A stretch of DNA of 64,000 nt from Mesotoga prima MesG1.Ag.4.2 (GCF_000147715.2 NC_017934.1:806001-870000); one strand, 5' to 3'; positions 52,710 to 61,936 are shown, counted from the stretch's first letter. The notes: generated by a model from the letters alone, not told the origin. A program made the numbers and translations.

Positions 52710-53564
52710 ATGTTGATAAGACTTGGGGCACATATGTCCATTTCTAAAGGGTTCGATAAAGTTCCCGGGGACACTGTAGGAATCGGCGGAAACACTTTTC
52801 AGATCTTTCCTCACAGTCCAAGGATGTGGAAAGCCTCTCTTCCTAAGAGTGAAATGTCAGCAAGTTTCATATCTGAAATGAAAGACAAAGCTCTAGATCC
52901 TTTCGATTGTATGGTTCATTCAGGTTATCTCGTGAACATTGCTTCTCCTAATGACGAGGTATGGGAGAAGTCTGTGAACCTTCTCTCTCTCGAGATGAAA
53001 ATCACAGCTACTTTGGGTTTGAAGTATTTGAATTTCCATCCCGGAAGTCACCTGGGCGAAGGTCTTAGTGAAGGACTAGAAAGGATTCTTAAAGGAGTGG
53101 AAATCGTTCTAGGTGAGAATCGGGACAACGATGTGATGCTTCTTCTGGAAAACGTTTCTGCAAAAGGCAATCACATTGGCAGCAGTTTTGAGGAGCTTGC
53201 AGCGATAATTGATGGTTCTATTCAGCCTGAAAGGATTGGGATAACATATGATACCTGTCACGGGTTTGACTCGGGGTTCGACATAAGGGACTTAGAGGGA
53301 ACCTTGAAGCTTATTGACAAAATCGATTCGACGGTGGGCTACGAAAAGCTGAAGATGATACATCTCAACGACAGCAAATATCCGCTCGGAGCTGGCAAGG
53401 ACCGTCATGAAATGATTGGGAAGGGTTACATAGGTATGAATGGCGGATTCAAGGAGTTTCTTTCAAACGAAAAGATACAGGAAATCCCGTGGCTTCTTGA
53501 GACGCCTGGAGACGATGCAGATCATGCTTTAGAAATTAAGTATGTGAGGGAGCTTATTGGATAG
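52710..53564 (+). CDS. nfo: Endonuclease IV
   Basis: Zinc-dependent AP endonuclease of base-excision repair, a TIM barrel of 284 residues. Motifs: RLGAHMSISKG at the N terminus, FHPGSH, LLENVSAKGN, GITYDTCHGF and IHLNDSKYPLGAGKDRHEMIGKG, which carry the metal ligands. I chose ATG 52710, preceded by GAGGTGAG; the frame is open 24 bases into the lepA end. pyrG follows 16 bases later. Confidence 0.96.
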   Translation: MLIRLGAHMSISKGFDKVPGDTVGIGGNTFQIFPHSPRMWKASLPKSEMSASFISEMKDKALDPFDCMVHSGYLVNIASPNDEVWEKSVNLLSLEMKITATLGLKYLNFHPGSHLGEGLSEGLERILKGVEIVLGENRDNDVMLLLENVSAKGNHIGSSFEELAAIIDGSIQPERIGITYDTCHGFDSGFDIRDLEGTLKLIDKIDSTVGYEKLKMIHLNDSKYPLGAGKDRHEMIGKGYIGMNGGFKEFLSNEKIQEIPWLLETPGDDADHALEIKYVRELIG

Positions 53565-53580
53565 CGGAGGAAAGCAATCG

Positions 53581-55164
53581 ATGAAAAAGTATGTTGTGGT
53601 AACAGGAGGCGTAATCAGTGGCATCGGTAAGGGGATCCTTTCCGCCTCAATTGCTAGAGTTATGAAGGAGTGCGGAGTAGAGGTGAATACTCTGAAGATA
53701 GACCCGTATTTGAACCTCGATGCAGGTACGATGAATCCAAACCAGCATGGTGAGGTTTTCGTTACCGAAGACGGTTATGAAGCGGATCTTGATCTCGGCC
53801 ACTATGAGAGATTTCTTGGCAAGAACATGAGAAGAGAGAACAACATGACGGCGGGGCAGGTCTTCAAATCAATAATCGACAAAGAGAGGAAAGGTGACTT
53901 TTTAGGAGCCACCGTTCAGATGGTTCCACATGTAACTGATGAGATCAAGTCTAGAATCAGAAAAGTGCCGGGTGATCTCATAATGATAGAAATTGGAGGT
54001 ACTGTTGGCGACATTGAAGGAGAGATATTCCTTGAAGCGGTACGAGAACTGTGGGTCGAGGAGGGGCCGGAGAACTTCCTCTTCATACATGTAACCTATG
54101 TTCCCTATCTGCGTGTCACGAACGAGTTTAAGACTAAACCAACACAGCAGTCAGTTCAACTCCTAAGAAGAATTGGAATTCAGCCTCAAATGATTGTTGT
54201 TAGATCAGAGCTTCCAATTGAAGAAAACGAACTCGGAAAGATTGCCCTTTTTGGCGGAGTAGAAAGGCAGATGGTTTACAACCTACCCGATTCAGAAAAC
54301 GTGTATGATGTTCCCAGAATTGTTTACTCCCATGGGATTCACAGAAAGATCGCATCCTGGTTAAACATTGAAATCGAAGAACGGTTCGAATGGAACTATC
54401 CCAAATCGTTTGCTCCAACCAGGGTAGCAATAGTGGGCAAGTACCTTGGGACAGACGATGCTTACAAGAGCATTTCTGAAAGCATTACTCTCTGCGGAGC
54501 AAGCAAGCCGGAAGTCATTGATTCACAGTGCTTTGAGGATATGACGGATGCACAGATAAAGGCCGAGCTTCGCAAATACGACGGAATAATCATACCCGGC
54601 GGTTTTGGCAAACGAGGTATTGAAGGAAAGATTGCCGTGATAAAGGCGGCCAGAGAAGAGGACATCCCGATTCTCGGTATTTGTTTGGGAATGCAGCTTA
54701 TGGTTATCGAGTTCGCAAGGAACGTTTGCAAGTTAGAGAATGCAAACTCGACGGAGTTCGATCCTTCTACTCCATATCCAGTCATCGATCTAATGGAAGA
54801 GCAGAAAGCAATATTGAAACTTGGCGGTACGATGAGACTTGGCGCTCAGGAGACTCCAATAGAAGAAGGTACAACTCTTTACGAGGCGTATAACGAGCGT
54901 CTTGTCTATGAAAGACACAGGCACAGATATGAGGTCAACCTCGAGCGTTTTCCCGATCTTTTTAGGACGCCAGAAGAAACGGATGAAAGTAAACTGAGAA
55001 TATCCTCTAGAGCGACATTCGTCGAGGCGATAGAACTTCCTGAAAAGAGATTCTTCGTCGGTATTCAATATCATCCTGAATTCAGGTCGAAGGTGGGTAG
55101 GCCCAATCCGATATTTGAACTCTTCCTGACGAGAGTAAGAGAGAAGAGAAGGATTCAACAGTGA
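53581..55164 (+). CDS. pyrG: CTP synthase
   Basis: Makes CTP from UTP, ATP and glutamine. The 527-residue enzyme has the N-terminal synthase domain (VTGGVISGIGKG, SLGRYE-like DLGHYERF, IEIGGTVGDIE) and the C-terminal glutamine amidotransferase domain with GICLGMQ (Cys nucleophile) and the catalytic YHPEF His/Glu. I chose ATG 53581, with GGAGGA upstream; the frame extends back into nfo. folP begins 4 bases before its stop. Confidence 0.97.
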   Translation: MKKYVVVTGGVISGIGKGILSASIARVMKECGVEVNTLKIDPYLNLDAGTMNPNQHGEVFVTEDGYEADLDLGHYERFLGKNMRRENNMTAGQVFKSIIDKERKGDFLGATVQMVPHVTDEIKSRIRKVPGDLIMIEIGGTVGDIEGEIFLEAVRELWVEEGPENFLFIHVTYVPYLRVTNEFKTKPTQQSVQLLRRIGIQPQMIVVRSELPIEENELGKIALFGGVERQMVYNLPDSENVYDVPRIVYSHGIHRKIASWLNIEIEERFEWNYPKSFAPTRVAIVGKYLGTDDAYKSISESITLCGASKPEVIDSQCFEDMTDAQIKAELRKYDGIIIPGGFGKRGIEGKIAVIKAAREEDIPILGICLGMQLMVIEFARNVCKLENANSTEFDPSTPYPVIDLMEEQKAILKLGGTMRLGAQETPIEEGTTLYEAYNERLVYERHRHRYEVNLERFPDLFRTPEETDESKLRISSRATFVEAIELPEKRFFVGIQYHPEFRSKVGRPNPIFELFLTRVREKRRIQQ

Positions 55165-56006
55165 CATTCGAAAACGGGAGAGTGCTAGATCTTTCGGAAC
55201 CGCGAATAATGGGAATACTCAACATTACCCCCGACTCCTTTTTTCCGGGAAGCAGATTCCTTGACATACCGGTTGCTCTGGATAAAGCTCTCGAAATGCT
55301 CGAAAATGGTGCAGCAATAATAGACATAGGTGGAGAATCCTCAAGACCGGGAGCTGAAAAGGTAGAGTCAAAAGAGGAAATCGCAAGGGTTCTACCTTTA
55401 ATAAAGCAACTGCGAAGCAAAAGACCTGATGCAGTGATCTCAGTAGACACTTATAACAGTGAGACTGCGAGTGCTGCACTTTCTGAAGGGGCTGACATGA
55501 TCAACGATATCACCGGGCTCAGGTCGATGAAGATGATAGAGGCAGTCTCTGAAAACCATGCAGCTGTTGTTATTATGCACATGAGAGGCGATCCTTCTAC
55601 CATGAGTCGAATGACAGATTACCGAGACGTAGTTGGAGAAGTTTCATCCTGGCTATTTGAAAGGGCCAGGCGGGCAATCGATTTCGGAGTAGATCCTGAC
55701 AGGATAATACTTGATCCCGGGATAGGTTTCGCCAAGTCCGCTGAACAAAGTATTGAGATTTTGAAAAACATAGAGAAGTTTAAGAAGATGGGTTTCCCTG
55801 TTCTTGTAGGGCATTCCAGAAAAAGCTTCATATCGAAGATTACTGGAACACCGGTTGAAGAGAGATTGGAAGAAACTATTAGCATTTCAACATACTTATA
55901 CCGTAAAAAGGTAAACATAATTCGCGTTCATGATGTACAGGAGCACGGTCGAATCTTTGGTATACTTAAGACATTGAACCCAAGCGGAGAGTATTGGGGG
56001 GAGTGA
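55161..56006 (+). CDS. folP: Dihydropteroate synthase
   Basis: Condenses p-aminobenzoate with the pterin pyrophosphate in folate synthesis. The 281-residue TIM barrel has IMGILNITPDSFFPGSRF, AAIIDIGGESSRPGA, SVDTYN, MINDITG, IIDPGIGF-like ILDPGIGFAKS and VGHSRKSFI, all expected. GTG 55161 overlaps the pyrG stop (GTGA). No other folate gene is in the window. Confidence 0.96.
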   Translation: MTFENGRVLDLSEPRIMGILNITPDSFFPGSRFLDIPVALDKALEMLENGAAIIDIGGESSRPGAEKVESKEEIARVLPLIKQLRSKRPDAVISVDTYNSETASAALSEGADMINDITGLRSMKMIEAVSENHAAVVIMHMRGDPSTMSRMTDYRDVVGEVSSWLFERARRAIDFGVDPDRIILDPGIGFAKSAEQSIEILKNIEKFKKMGFPVLVGHSRKSFISKITGTPVEERLEETISISTYLYRKKVNIIRVHDVQEHGRIFGILKTLNPSGEYWGE

Positions 56007-56007
56007 T

Positions 56008-57336
56008 TTGCCTTATAGTAGACGCTCAAAGAAATACTGGAAGGAAACCTGGAAGGCGTATCTTTTTCTGCTGCCTTCGATCATAATTCTGGGAGTGTTT
56101 GTCTTCTGGCCAATCGGTTTCTCGCTTGTTCTTAGTTTCTTTAAATGGGACTACACATCGACCACTCGTTATTTCATAGGTTTTGACAATTACAAAGAGC
56201 TCTTCAGGCTAACCTATCCCGTTTCCCTAAGTTTTGTGAACTCGCTAATGAACACTGTCGTTTATGTTGTTATCGTCCTTGTAGTAGTTCAACTAATCTA
56301 CTATCTTCTTGGACTTATGAGTAAGTATGATAAGACAGACAAGAGTCATTCGTTTTTATATGTTATTTTCATTGCTTTGCTTTCCGGATATGTTCTTTTG
56401 CGTAATACCAGTATCGGTCTCACAACTATCGGGCTGTTTGCAGGGTTGGGCTTGATGGGTTTTGGACTCTATGTACTTCTTCGCAGGAAGAGTAGCATTC
56501 AGAGCAGAAGGATGAAATCAAGCCAGTGGTCAACCCTTATCCTGTTTATTGTCGTCTATTACGTTTTTGCTTACCAGATCCTCACTCAGAGCGCTGACTT
56601 TGTTCAGTATTTCACTCTGGCAAAAGAAAGCTCGGACTTTCTTAAGTCTATCTACAATACGGTCTATTATGTTCTGCTGTCAGTTCCAACTCAGATAGCC
56701 CTGGCTCTGATTATTGCTATGCTTTTAAACAAGAACATTAAGCTGAGATCCCTTTTCAGGACTGCTTATTTCATCCCTTTTGTTACATCTGTTGTTGCCG
56801 TTTCACTTGTGTGGCAGTGGATGTTCAACGACCAGTTTGGATTGCTCAACTACATTCTTTCAATCTTCAACCTGCCGAGAATTGCCTGGCTAAAAGATGA
56901 AGTTTGGACAATTCCAACGATAGCTATAGTCTCTGTATGGCAGCATGTTGGATACACTACCGTGATCTTTCTTGCCGGTCTTCAAAACATCGATAAGTCC
57001 TATTACGAGGCCGCCGATGTTGATGGCGCAAGCGGGTGGCAGAAATTCAAGTTCATTACCTGGCCGCTCCTCTCGGGCACCACTTTCTTCATAATGATAA
57101 TCACGATGATAGGTTCGTTCAAGGTATTCTCTCAGATCTTTATTCTTTACCAGGGGCTACCTGGGCCGGTCAATAAAAGCGGATTGACCCTTGTATACTA
57201 CGTATTTGATGCATTCTACAATCAGCAGAGAATGGGAGTAGCGAGCGCGGCAGCATATGTGCTCTTTATGATTATTCTGGTCTTGACAATGGTGCAGCTA
57301 AATGTGGGTAAGAAGCGCGTTCACTACGAAGGTTGA
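56008..57336 (+). CDS. ABC sugar transporter permease, MalF/UgpA type, with internal duplication
   Basis: Inner-membrane permease subunit of a carbohydrate ABC importer. The C-terminal half is a standard MalF/UgpA permease with the EAA loop YYEAADVDGASGWQKF (about residues 332-348). At 442 residues it is about 140 longer than usual. The extra lies at about 95-205, carrying additional hydrophobic segments. The stretch at about residue 76 (FVNSLMNTVVYVVIVL) resembles the one at 212 (LKSIYNTVYYVLLSVP), so the start of the permease domain may have been duplicated. The TTG start at 56008 is one base after folP. The second permease follows 9 bases later; no ATPase or binding protein is adjacent. 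Confidence 0.92.
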   Translation: MPYSRRSKKYWKETWKAYLFLLPSIIILGVFVFWPIGFSLVLSFFKWDYTSTTRYFIGFDNYKELFRLTYPVSLSFVNSLMNTVVYVVIVLVVVQLIYYLLGLMSKYDKTDKSHSFLYVIFIALLSGYVLLRNTSIGLTTIGLFAGLGLMGFGLYVLLRRKSSIQSRRMKSSQWSTLILFIVVYYVFAYQILTQSADFVQYFTLAKESSDFLKSIYNTVYYVLLSVPTQIALALIIAMLLNKNIKLRSLFRTAYFIPFVTSVVAVSLVWQWMFNDQFGLLNYILSIFNLPRIAWLKDEVWTIPTIAIVSVWQHVGYTTVIFLAGLQNIDKSYYEAADVDGASGWQKFKFITWPLLSGTTFFIMIITMIGSFKVFSQIFILYQGLPGPVNKSGLTLVYYVFDAFYNQQRMGVASAAAYVLFMIILVLTMVQLNVGKKRVHYEG

Positions 57337-57345
57337 GGTGTTCAG

Positions 57346-59757
57346 ATGACTACATCGTCGACTAAGATTATCTCGAAAATTCTACTCTACGTAGTAATTG
57401 TCGGTGGAGCCTTTCTGATGCTGATTCCATTTGCCTGGATGGTTGCGACCTCCTTCAAGGCGCCCAGTGAAGTTTCGACTTGGCCCCCAGTATGGACGAC
57501 AAAGAATGCAGCAAGTTCCTTCACTTTCAAGACACAAATCAAGCAGAAGAGCGCAAGTGCTTCAGTAGATCTCTCGGCTTTAAGTCTCAGCGAATTCAGA
57601 AACTTCGCCGCCCTTATGGAGGAGTCTGCAAGTTTTGATACAGTGACCGTTAATCTTGATGATGACCCCATTAGGAGAGGCGAAATCGAGATCCAGCTCT
57701 TGGAGACAAACGGTTCTCCTGCCGACTATTCGACGGAGGTTGATCGGCAGAGATTTGAATCTCTAATTGAACGGTATCATACACTTGCTACCAATTTCCC
57801 GGACTCAGTTTCGAGAGATTTGAAAGATCTTCCTGTAGATGATGTTGGCCGCTTTCTGGACAGCTTCTTTAACGTGGCTGTGTATGGAGACAATGGTTTT
57901 GTTAGGCGAGTTATTCTCGTAACGTCGCTCAAAACGGAGTATTCGAAAGCAATCGAAAGACTGGCGCAAAGCGTTGAAACTGCAATGAAAGAGTTGCCAA
58001 TAGATACTGATGAAAGCAAAGCGATCAAAAAGAGAATCCGGGAAGAGTCGGCCAGACTTTTCGAAAACCCGGTAGCTGAGCTTACGCGTTCAATAGAGAA
58101 TCTCGAGCCTTATAGAACTGGGAGTACTGGGGTCACCGATTTGACCGAACTGGAGAAAGTGGTTGAAGATTTGAGAGACAGCATAAATACTATCAGGAAT
58201 GTTGCTTCTGAAGTGGTCACGCTTTCTCAAGAAATCTCTGCTGGAGATTCCAGAGTCTCTATTTCGGTGAGGCAGATCGAAAGATCTCTTGAAGCCGTAC
58301 CTTCTGGACTGATTCAGTGGATGGACTTGTTGAATCTGTATTCCGACTTGAGAATTTTCTACGACGAATCACAGAATGAGAGTCTTTCAAGCGCTTCAAT
58401 AGTGGGAAAGATACGGACCGATTCTGAAGTGCACTCCTTGCTGTCCGACTTTGTGAATCGGTGGGATATTGATGAGGAAATGAGAACCCACTTGCTTACC
58501 AAGGTTAATCCGTCTAATGTACGGAACGCAGTTGCAATCCTCCTGAACTATCTTGATAGCAATTTTAAGGAGAGTCTTTCAAAATACTTCTCGGATGTGC
58601 AGACACCACTCGAAGCAATCAATGATGCCATGAATTTCCTGAGAACTTCGCTTCTGGTTGCTTCTGATCCAGTCCTCGATGAGAAAGTCAATAGCGCGAT
58701 GGATGAAGAGACACCTTATTCGAGTCTCATCACACTGATTAAGGAAGTGGCCTCAGCGGCAGGTCAGACGATTGGAGTCGGGGGCGTTGTAGCGAGCCTG
58801 GATAGGCAGGCAAACATCAGTGGCCACGAACCGTTTGCAGAATTGATAAGACGAAGATGGAGAGAGACCGACTTAATAGGTACTTTCTCCAGAGTCCATT
58901 CCGATATATTCAGCGAACTTGATCTCTCAAGTAAACCCGATGAAGTTGAAAGAGTTTACTACAGGGGTATCATTTCCCCGTCCGGTGCGAAATCTTTCGA
59001 CATAAAGCTGAAAGGAATTCCTGCGGTCTGGCTCAAAGACGACCAATGCGCCGGCAAGGCGAATTTTACTCTGGGAGAGACTATTAGCAACTTCTTTCAA
59101 AATTATGTCACAGCATGGAACGCTGCCCCTTTCGGCAGGTATTACTTCAACACTGTGTTCGTAGCTACCGTGACAACATTTGTTGAGATAATCTTTGCAG
59201 CTATGGCGGCCTTTGCATTTGCAAAGATGGAGTTCTTCGGGAAAAATCTCTTGTTCACTCTCTTCCTGGCGACAATGATGGTCCCCGGAGAAGTACTCCT
59301 TGTGCCCAACTACATCACGCTTACTGCCCTTGGTTGGATTGACTCGTATTACGCCCTAATTGTTCCGTGGGTAGTTTCCGTTTTTGCCATATTCTTGTTG
59401 AGACAGCATTTCATGACTATCCCGAACGAACTATACGATGCGGCTATGATTGACGGCCTTTCTAAGTGGCGCTTTCTATGGACAATTCTAGTTCCGCTTT
59501 CTAAACCCGCTGTCATAACCGCTGCGCTTCTGAAATTCGTCGGTAGTTGGAATTCCTTCCTTTGGGTCCTTATAGTTACGAAGAGTCCTGAGATCAGGAC
59601 TTTACCGGTTGGACTTCAGAATTTCAGTTCTGCAACGGGAAGTGATTACCATCTACTGATGGCGGCCGCCACATTTTCCATAATTCCGGTCGTAATTCTC
59701 TTCCTGATTACCCAGAAGTACTTCATTGCCGGAATTGCCAGGAGTGGTCTCAAATAA
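57346..59757 (+). CDS. ABC sugar transporter permease, MalG/UgpE type, with giant extracytoplasmic insertion
   Basis: Partner permease of the preceding gene. The first membrane helix (about residues 8-32) is followed by SEVSTWPPVW, as in MalG/UgpE. Then comes an insertion of about 515 residues (about 55-570), polar and rich in helices with coiled-coil character and no membrane segments, facing the outside by topology. From about 573 a complete permease core follows with five helices and the EAA loop ELYDAAMIDGLSKWRF (about 695-710). The total 803 residues compares with about 280 for E. coli-type MalG. I recall unusually long MalG proteins in Thermotoga, which would be a lineage trait, but cannot verify it here. 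Function of the insertion is unknown; docking of a binding protein or the toga envelope is a guess. Confidence 0.9.
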   Translation: MTTSSTKIISKILLYVVIVGGAFLMLIPFAWMVATSFKAPSEVSTWPPVWTTKNAASSFTFKTQIKQKSASASVDLSALSLSEFRNFAALMEESASFDTVTVNLDDDPIRRGEIEIQLLETNGSPADYSTEVDRQRFESLIERYHTLATNFPDSVSRDLKDLPVDDVGRFLDSFFNVAVYGDNGFVRRVILVTSLKTEYSKAIERLAQSVETAMKELPIDTDESKAIKKRIREESARLFENPVAELTRSIENLEPYRTGSTGVTDLTELEKVVEDLRDSINTIRNVASEVVTLSQEISAGDSRVSISVRQIERSLEAVPSGLIQWMDLLNLYSDLRIFYDESQNESLSSASIVGKIRTDSEVHSLLSDFVNRWDIDEEMRTHLLTKVNPSNVRNAVAILLNYLDSNFKESLSKYFSDVQTPLEAINDAMNFLRTSLLVASDPVLDEKVNSAMDEETPYSSLITLIKEVASAAGQTIGVGGVVASLDRQANISGHEPFAELIRRRWRETDLIGTFSRVHSDIFSELDLSSKPDEVERVYYRGIISPSGAKSFDIKLKGIPAVWLKDDQCAGKANFTLGETISNFFQNYVTAWNAAPFGRYYFNTVFVATVTTFVEIIFAAMAAFAFAKMEFFGKNLLFTLFLATMMVPGEVLLVPNYITLTALGWIDSYYALIVPWVVSVFAIFLLRQHFMTIPNELYDAAMIDGLSKWRFLWTILVPLSKPAVITAALLKFVGSWNSFLWVLIVTKSPEIRTLPVGLQNFSSATGSDYHLLMAAATFSIIPVVILFLITQKYFIAGIARSGLK

Positions 59758-59792
59758 AAAGCAAGAAGAATAGGGCGAGATTTCCGCTTGGA

Positions 59793-60005
59793 TTGTTCAT
59801 CTTTCTGGCGCTGCTTTTTTCGCTCCTGTTAATCAACAACTATAACGCAATAGCACGTTACAAGCAGGCTCAGAGAAAACTCGAGAACCTCCAGAGGGAG
59901 TATGATGCTCTCGAGAAAGAAATCGAAATCAAGGAATCTGAACTGGAGCTCTTAAGGCAACTGGCTCCGGGAATGCCGCAAAATGACACTGGAGGAAATA
60001 GATGA
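59793..60005 (+). CDS. FtsB/DivIC-like small membrane coiled-coil protein
   Basis: A 70-residue protein with one hydrophobic helix (about 2-18) followed by a coiled coil rich in Glu, Leu and Gln (about 25-58), the layout of FtsB/DivIC/FtsL division proteins, though too short to name. The only standard start is TTG 59793, which lacks a good ribosome binding site and removes the basic residues expected before the helix. The same frame reaches back to an ATA at 59754 that overlaps the permease stop and has AGGAG 9 bases upstream; see the findings. It overlaps the methyltransferase start by 4 bases. Confidence 0.7.
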   Translation: MFIFLALLFSLLLINNYNAIARYKQAQRKLENLQREYDALEKEIEIKESELELLRQLAPGMPQNDTGGNR

Positions 60006-60784
60006 GATTCGTAGTAACAACCTCTCACAAGCCTACTAGAGAAGAAGTCGTGAATGCCAGAACTCTGGCAGAGGAACTGGGAGTGAAGTATGTTTCGAGA
60101 GGCCGACTTAGGGAATTTGAGAAAGAGAGTCCCGTTGATTTCTATTACGTGTTTGATAAGAATGGTCAGCTTTCCATAAAGGCTGGACAATCTGTTTTCT
60201 TCTTTCACCCGGGAATGTCGAAGGTCAGATACAAGAACATCAAGCTTCAAAATTCTGACTACCTGATAAACAGCATGGAGCTTTCAGGGGAAGAAGTAGT
60301 CCTAGACACTACTTTTGGACTGGGAAACGAGGCGCTTCTCATTGCACACTTCTTGCCTCGGGGCAAAGTCGTTGGCCTTGAAGCGTCCGAACACATATTC
60401 AGAGTAGTCGCCCATGGCCTTCGAAACTACCCTTACACTGATGAATGGATAAGAGAGGCATCAACAAGAATCGAACTTCATAATATTAATCTGCGGGAGT
60501 TCGTAAAGTCTTGTGCAGACAACTCTTACGATATTGTTTACTGTGACCCTATGTTTGACAGACCCCAGTTGAGTTCCCATTCAATCAATCCGCTAAGACC
60601 CTTTGCCGTATATGAGAGAATAATAAGGTCTGATGTGGATGAAATGATACGGGTTGCTTCGAAGAGATTCATAATTAAGAGCAGAACGAGAGACACTCTT
60701 TTCGAGGAGCTTGGTCTTCACTTCGATAGACTCTGGGGAAGTAAGAAAAGTGGAGTATTATATGGGGTGATTGAAAAGAAATGA
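60002..60784 (+). CDS. SAM-dependent methyltransferase, RsmJ/YhiQ-like
   Basis: A 260-residue class I methyltransferase. The SAM-binding signature VVLDTTFGLGNEALLIA (about 98-114), acidic GLEAS strand and the catalytic-type motif DIVYCDPMFDRP (about 178-189) match the RsmJ (YhiQ) family, which methylates G1516 of 16S rRNA in E. coli. Whether the same base is the target here is unknown. An N-terminal domain of about 90 residues precedes the SAM fold. The start ATG 60002 and the miaA start both overlap neighbouring stops by 4 bases. Confidence 0.85.
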   Translation: MRFVVTTSHKPTREEVVNARTLAEELGVKYVSRGRLREFEKESPVDFYYVFDKNGQLSIKAGQSVFFFHPGMSKVRYKNIKLQNSDYLINSMELSGEEVVLDTTFGLGNEALLIAHFLPRGKVVGLEASEHIFRVVAHGLRNYPYTDEWIREASTRIELHNINLREFVKSCADNSYDIVYCDPMFDRPQLSSHSINPLRPFAVYERIIRSDVDEMIRVASKRFIIKSRTRDTLFEELGLHFDRLWGSKKSGVLYGVIEKK

Positions 60785-61701
60785 TCCCTTTAGTATTAGG
60801 TCCAACTGCCGTAGGGAAGACTTCACTTCTGCTGGAAATCGCTGGAAGACTTCCAATAGAAGTGATTTCCGTGGATTCTCGTCAGATTTATCGCTTCATG
60901 GATATTGGTACTGCAAAACCAACACGTACAGAACTATCTCTGCTTAAGCATTGGCTAATAGACATTCGAAATCCCGATGAGAGTTTCGACGTGATGGAAT
61001 TCAGGAAGCTCTCTCTCGAATTCATCGCGGAGATTAAATCAAGGGGTAAAATCCCTGTTTTGGCCGGTGGGACGGGCCTGTATGCTGACGCCCTGATCAG
61101 AGGATTGGCGGATGTTCCGGCGAGAGATGAAAATATTCGTGAAGCCCTGCTACAAATCGAATCACAAAAAAAGGGGTTCTTAAGAGAGCTGCTTCGGAAA
61201 GTCGATCCCAAAGCCTTTGAAACGATACACGAAAATGATTTGAAACGTACTGTCAGATATCTTGAGGTTTTTCTCAGAACAGGGAAACCGTTAACTGAAT
61301 TCCATAAAGAGAGCGAGATGTCGGGAGAGTTTGGTATAGTGATTTTACAGAGAGAAAGGGACGAGCTGCACAGAAGAATCGAGGCACGTGTCCACAGGAT
61401 GATTGACTCTGGTCTTGCAGAAGAGACGGAGAGGCTTCTCGAGATGGGTTATGCTCCGGAACTCAACGCACTGAAGACAATAGGTTACGCTGAGATGGTA
61501 CAATATATAAAGTGTGGAGTATCCCTTACGGATACCAGTGAGCGGATTATCGTAAACTCTAGAAGATACGCTCGTCGTCAGATTATTTGGTTCAGAAGAT
61601 ACAGAGAAGCTTTGAGAATTGACCTGTCCACTCTCGGAAATGAGGCGGCTCAGGTTCTTGAAAATACGATTCTCTCAGTTTGGGGGGGTAAGAATGGCTG
61701 A
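60781..61701 (+). CDS. miaA: tRNA dimethylallyltransferase
   Basis: Adds an isopentenyl group to A37 of tRNAs that read UNN codons. The 306-residue protein has the P-loop GPTAVGKTSL (about 7-16), the SVDSRQIYRFMDIGTAKP segment, GGTGLYADALIRG, and the C-terminal RRYARRQIIWFRR. It precedes hfq, and its last 8 bases overlap the hfq start; this miaA-hfq-hflX order is the one known from E. coli. Confidence 0.97.
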   Translation: MIPLVLGPTAVGKTSLLLEIAGRLPIEVISVDSRQIYRFMDIGTAKPTRTELSLLKHWLIDIRNPDESFDVMEFRKLSLEFIAEIKSRGKIPVLAGGTGLYADALIRGLADVPARDENIREALLQIESQKKGFLRELLRKVDPKAFETIHENDLKRTVRYLEVFLRTGKPLTEFHKESEMSGEFGIVILQRERDELHRRIEARVHRMIDSGLAEETERLLEMGYAPELNALKTIGYAEMVQYIKCGVSLTDTSERIIVNSRRYARRQIIWFRRYREALRIDLSTLGNEAAQVLENTILSVWGGKNG

Positions 61702-61936
61702 AAAGTTCAATTTGCAGGATCGTTTCTTGAATCTTTTAAGGGTTAACCGGATCGAAGTCAAGATCTATCTCGAAGGTGGGTTCCAGACGAAGGGGATGGT
61801 CAAGTCTTTCGACAATTTCACTGTGCTGCTTGAAGATGGTCAGGAACAGACTCTTGTTTACAAGCATGCTATCAAGATGATGGTTCCTCAGAAGTATGTG
61901 AAGTTAACGAATACTTCGGGCAAGAAGGAGGACTGA
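61694..61936 (+). CDS. hfq: RNA chaperone Hfq
   Basis: An 80-residue Sm-like hexameric RNA chaperone. Sm1 is represented by NLQDRFLNLLRVNRIEVKIYLEGG and Sm2 by the YKHAIKMMVP signature. The Lys-His (KHA) motif at the end of the proximal face is intact. I chose ATG 61694; the open frame runs further upstream inside miaA but without homology. The C terminus is short and acidic. Confidence 0.96.
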   Translation: MAEKFNLQDRFLNLLRVNRIEVKIYLEGGFQTKGMVKSFDNFTVLLEDGQEQTLVYKHAIKMMVPQKYVKLTNTSGKKED

